Position numbers and translations under genes: made by a program. 20,823 bases of DNA. Origin: an uncultured Megamonas sp. (GTDB lineage Bacteria > Bacillota > Negativicutes > Selenomonadales > Selenomonadaceae). Shown here in pieces: positions 18,695 through 20,823 of this stretch. Each line of letters begins with the position of its first letter. Within the stretch, counting starts at the first letter, position 1. A model generated the notes under the pieces. The model was given only the letters and a program-made list of their open reading frames with translations, searched no databases and had not been told where the DNA came from. The stretch spans positions 1 to 20,823 of the forward strand of contig USIX01000018.1 of NCBI GenBank assembly GCA_900554895.1, read 5' to 3'.

Positions 18695-18925
18695 TTATTT
18701 ACGATTTAAAATATTGGATATACTGGTTGTGATATTTACTCCACCAATAATTAATATCAATGTTTGTATGATACTTGTTAAATTATCTGAAATATCCCCA
18801 TTTAACGCATACAAAACAAAAGCATATAAAAAAGTGAGTACTGATAAAATAATCAACGCACTCACTTTTGCTTCATTGATAGACAATCCATCTTTTATAT
18901 CAAATTTCTTATCATCATTATCCAA
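18695..18925 (-). CDS. Holin-like protein, two membrane spans
   Basis: The protein has about 76 residues. TTG 18925 fits the AGAGGAG site best (8-nt spacing); ATG 18934 directly abuts it. An acidic cytoplasmic start (DNDDKKFDIKDG) is followed by two membrane segments (VSALIILSVLTFLYAFVLYA and SIIQTLILIIGGVNITTSI) joined by a short acidic loop (NGDISDN). It ends with a basic tail. This is typical of small class II holins. It follows the other holin-like gene with almost no gap. Holin activity is inferred from topology and context. Confidence 0.65.
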   Translation of the reverse strand: MDNDDKKFDIKDGLSINEAKVSALIILSVLTFLYAFVLYALNGDISDNLTSIIQTLILIIGGVNITTSISNILNRK

Positions 18926-18926
18926 A

Positions 18927-19250
18927 TTAATCATCTCCTCTTTGTGGTAATTTTATTGTTTTGTTATAAAGTTTTTCCATAGCTCCATTTCCACCTAAAG
19001 ATTTATAAGCTTCAAATAAATGTTCTAAATTTTCTAGGTTATAGTAAGCTATACAATTTTCTTTTTGAGCTTTATGACAAATACTTATCATTTCTGCTCT
19101 ACATAAACTACGAGTTGCATTATCTCGCGCTTCTGCTCTATCAATATATTTTTTGAATTTATTATATGCAAATTTTAATACACCACCTAGTACACCACAA
19201 TTAACTAAAATTGTTATGATGGTTGCACTGTAAGTTTCAAAAAAATCCAA
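18927..19250 (-). CDS. Single-span phage lysis-region protein (holin-like)
   Basis: The protein has 107 residues. TTG 19250 has AGAGGTG 6 nt upstream and gives the N-terminus DFFETYSATIITILVNCGVL; longer in-frame starts run into the integrase leader. One membrane segment (TIITILVNCGVLGGVLKFAY) is followed by a soluble domain ending NLEHLFEAYKSLGGNGAMEK, LYNKTIKLP. This ending (leucine-rich NLE-x-L, AYK-x-LGGNG) is familiar from proteins in the lysis region of many Firmicute phages, sometimes annotated as holins. It is the first gene of the leftward run, only 47 bp from the divergent integrase, leaving little room for its own promoter. Confidence 0.68.
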   Translation of the reverse strand: MDFFETYSATIITILVNCGVLGGVLKFAYNKFKKYIDRAEARDNATRSLCRAEMISICHKAQKENCIAYYNLENLEHLFEAYKSLGGNGAMEKLYNKTIKLPQRGDD

Positions 19251-19270
19251 GACATTCACCTCTAATTTGA

Positions 19271-19290
19271 TACACTCTATTAAGGAGTGT
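19271..19290. promoter_or_regulatory. Small hairpin over the second integrase ribosome binding site
   Basis: ACACTC (19272-19277) and GAGTGT (19285-19290) can pair around TATTAAG. The 3' arm includes part of the AAGGAG ribosome binding site of the TTG-started integrase, so the hairpin may lower its translation. Confidence 0.4.
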
Positions 19291-19297
19291 GATTGAT

Positions 19298-20425
19298 TTG
19301 AATAAAAGATTAAGATTACCAAATGGCTTCGGCTCTATTACTAAAAAATCTGGTCGCCGTCGCCGACCGTTTGAAATCCGCAAATGGATAGACGGGCGAC
19401 AAAAAGTGATAGGATATGAAGCGTCTTACGAAAGCGCTCTTGCTTTCCTCTGCGAATATAATAAAAATCCATTACTATATTCACCATCTGAAATAACGTT
19501 TAGCGAGTTATTCACTTTAGTTAAAGCCTATCTATATCCACGCATTAAGCCACATACTCAGCAGAGTTACACCGCCGCATATAACCATTTAAAGCGGCTG
19601 TATGAAAAGCAATTTGCTAAAATTCGTATCGGAGACCTGCAAGCAACTATCCGAGATATACACGATACAGGCGCAGGTTACAGCACCCAGAAAAAGGCGC
19701 GACAAGTCCTGCACCACATGTATACCTATGCCGTGAAGTACGAAATAATCCCGCCGGAGCGAGATATAAGCCGATATGTTGATATAGACAAAGATAAAAA
19801 GGTCTATAAGAAAACAATATTCAATACACGGCAGATTTATAAACTTTTCAGGGCTTCTGATAACAAATATGCTGGTTCTAATAATGATTTTGGGACTTCT
19901 AATAACAGATATGCTGGTTTTGATAACGGTTTTAGAATTTCCAATAACAGATACGCTAAAATGATTTTAATGCATATGATGCTTGGAACACGCCCAAGTG
20001 AATTTTTGAATATTGAACGGTCCGATGTTAAAATCCGGCAGCGTTATGTTTTAATCCGTGAAAGCAAAACAGAAGCGGGCAGAAACAGAATTATCCCAAT
20101 ACACAGACAGACATTGCCGTATTGGATAGAATTTCTCTCCGAAACAAGCAAATATATTGCCACGGACATTAACGGTGCACGGCTTAATTACAGCCGTTTT
20201 CGTACTCGTTTTGATAGAACACTAGCGGAGCTAAAGATAAAACGCCATACGCCCCATGAGTGTAGGCATACGTTAGCAAGTTTGTTAAATAATGCGGACG
20301 CTAATCCGACCGCAATAAAAAGAATACTGGGACACGCCAGCAGTAGCGTAACAGAAAAACATTATACGCATAAAGACCTGCACCAACTAAAAAAAGCAAT
20401 GGACCTGATAGTATTTAGATACTAA
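19298..20425 (+). CDS. int: Phage tyrosine integrase (second)
   Basis: The protein has 375 residues from TTG 19298, 9 nt behind AAGGAG; GTG 19289 is too close. The N-terminal arm-binding domain (LPNGFGSITKKSGRRRRPFE) and core-binding domain (about 70-165, with LFTLVKAYLYPRIKPHTQQS) precede the catalytic domain. Its arginine lies in MLGTRPSEFLNI, the H-x-x-R in PHECRHTLASLL and the nucleophile in SVTEKHYTHKDL. A glycine/asparagine-rich tandem repeat (residues 186-220) is inserted just before the catalytic domain. The gene is divergent from the holin-like genes. The catalytic residues are intact, so it may be active. Confidence 0.92.
   Translation: MNKRLRLPNGFGSITKKSGRRRRPFEIRKWIDGRQKVIGYEASYESALAFLCEYNKNPLLYSPSEITFSELFTLVKAYLYPRIKPHTQQSYTAAYNHLKRLYEKQFAKIRIGDLQATIRDIHDTGAGYSTQKKARQVLHHMYTYAVKYEIIPPERDISRYVDIDKDKKVYKKTIFNTRQIYKLFRASDNKYAGSNNDFGTSNNRYAGFDNGFRISNNRYAKMILMHMMLGTRPSEFLNIERSDVKIRQRYVLIRESKTEAGRNRIIPIHRQTLPYWIEFLSETSKYIATDINGARLNYSRFRTRFDRTLAELKIKRHTPHECRHTLASLLNNADANPTAIKRILGHASSSVTEKHYTHKDLHQLKKAMDLIVFRY
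19853..19957 (+). repeat. 42-bp tandem repeat inside the second integrase
   Basis: Units 19853-19894, 19895-19936 and a half unit 19937-19957 keep the reading frame and encode variants of T-S-N-N-R-Y-A-G-F-D-N-G-F-R. They diverge at scattered positions, so the duplication is not brand new. Confidence 0.85.
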
Positions 20426-20429
20426 ATTT

Positions 20430-20510
20430 GGCACTAATACGGCGTTAATATTTTTCTGTAAAATTGCCGTATCCCGTTGTTTTCTAAGGCGGAACACGGC
20501 ACAAATACGG
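20430..20510. repeat. Direct repeats after the second integrase, possible arm-type sites
   Basis: GGCACTAATACGG (20430-20442) and GGCACAAATACGG (20498-20510) match at 12 of 13 positions. A partial inverted match (GCCGTAT) lies at 20466-20472. Short repeats directly after an integrase gene are typical of arm-binding sites flanking attP. Confidence 0.5.
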
Positions 20511-20531
20511 TAATATAATTTTTTGCATAAT

Positions 20532-20579
20532 AAAAGCACCTCTTAACCCTTGTTATTATTGGGATTATCGGTGCTTTTT
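20532..20579 (+). terminator. Long-loop terminator after the second integrase
   Basis: AAAAGCACC (20532-20540) and GGTGCTTTT (20570-20578) form a 9-bp stem with an inner CCC/GGG pairing, followed by T. It ends integrase transcription and overlaps the 3' end of the zinc-ribbon gene on the other strand, where it could also work. Confidence 0.75.
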
Positions 20580-20707
20580 GTTTTAGCTGCTAATGCAATT
20601 TTCTCTGTTTGTATAATTTCTTTGCGTTTGTAATCAGGACACTTTTTATTAGTGCAAAAGCCTTCTGCATCAAGTTTTCTTCCACAAAATGTACAAAATT
20701 TAAGCAT
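20543..20707 (-). CDS. Small zinc-ribbon protein, 54 aa
   Basis: ATG 20707 has GGAGG upstream. The protein begins MLKFCTFCGRKLDAEGFCTN and continues KKCPDYKRKE, giving CxxC...CxxxxxC, a double-knuckle zinc ribbon. A lysine- and asparagine-rich tail follows. Its start overlaps the end of the preceding gene by 8 nt. It lies on the far side of the integrase from the lysis genes. It may be the end of a phage tail-side operon or belong to a neighbouring element. No specific role is known. Confidence 0.65.
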   Translation of the reverse strand: MLKFCTFCGRKLDAEGFCTNKKCPDYKRKEIIQTEKIALAAKTKSTDNPNNNKG

Positions 20708-20823
20708 TATTTAACTCCTCCAGTTTTGTCGCATACTCATCTAGTGTGTTTTGTCGTTCCTGCTGTAATTCAGTAACATACTCAGTATCGCCGTTATTTT
20801 TTGCAATCTGAATTGCTTCATCA
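20700..20823 (-). CDS. Phage-like protein, C-terminal 40 residues (partial)
   Basis: Only the end is in the window: EAIQIAKNNGDTEYVTELQQ, ERQNTLDEYATKLEELNNA, stop at 20700. The sequence is helical and acidic. The stop overlaps the start of the zinc-ribbon gene, showing an operon. The protein cannot be identified from this piece. Small helical C-termini like this occur in phage tail-fibre or tail-assembly proteins. Confidence 0.5.
   Translation of the reverse strand, partial: DEAIQIAKNNGDTEYVTELQQERQNTLDEYATKLEELNNA

Noticed and set aside
1..20823. tRNA or rRNA genes as integration targets
   Set aside because: I saw no cloverleaf-like sequence or rRNA segment on either strand near the two integrases. 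A covariance-model scan would be needed to exclude a degenerate tRNA end.

Overview
The window is low-GC DNA with Firmicutes-style signals: strong AGGAGG-type ribosome binding sites, TTGACA/TATAAT promoters and frequent TTG and GTG starts. The lysis cassette, however, carries a spanin-like overlapping gene pair, a lipoprotein, and a protein with an outer-membrane-like C-terminus. That combination fits a diderm Firmicute (Negativicutes, for example the Selenomonas/Megamonas group). This is inference; there is no rRNA or other marker gene to confirm it.

Region 1 (1 to about 11,300) is the integrase end of a temperate prophage. Reading left from about 3,900 are early genes on the minus strand: a Cro-like repressor, a Bro-N/KilAC antirepressor, several small proteins, an excisionase-like HTH protein and an SbcC-like ATPase cut by the window edge. 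Reading right from 4,036 are an ImmR-like repressor and its ImmA metalloprotease. These are divergent from Cro across a well-resolved double promoter with three palindromic operators. A fourth operator lies inside the cro coding sequence. Downstream of immA comes cargo: a very AT-rich two-gene module of a GHKL/MORC-like ATPase with a candidate C-terminal HEPN domain plus an SPPY DNA methyltransferase (5,080-8,568). It is followed by a YefM-YoeB toxin-antitoxin pair, a HicB antitoxin with a broken hicA, and a tyrosine integrase. A 19-bp sequence is repeated three times in direct orientation (1,882, 8,623, 9,972). It divides the region into modules. Two copies sit about 20 bp upstream of an integrase start codon, one intact and one reduced to 12 codons.

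Region 2 (about 11,340-13,662) looks like a chromosomal strip between elements. It has a LacI-type regulator and a divergent NTF2-like protein, then eroded DNA: the C-terminus of a TauE/SafE permease, an orphan terminator, and the C-terminus of an IbrB/ParB-like protein.

Region 3 (about 13,700-20,530) is a second phage-derived segment. On the minus strand it has two holin-like proteins, a DPPY DNA methyltransferase, a lipoprotein plus glutathionylspermidine-synthase-like ATP-grasp pair (YgiB/YgiC-like), a small membrane protein, a lysozyme-like endolysin, a common phage protein, an operator-rich noncoding gap, and a nested two-frame spanin-like pair. A second tyrosine integrase (19,298-20,425, plus strand) abuts the holin genes with no early, head or tail genes between. 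This is either a heavily deleted prophage or an integrase lying antisense in a late operon. The last 280 bases hold a zinc-ribbon protein and the C-terminus of another phage-like protein.

The best candidate for an under-described system is the ATPase-methyltransferase module, embedded in what looks like an exchangeable cargo slot between immA and int.
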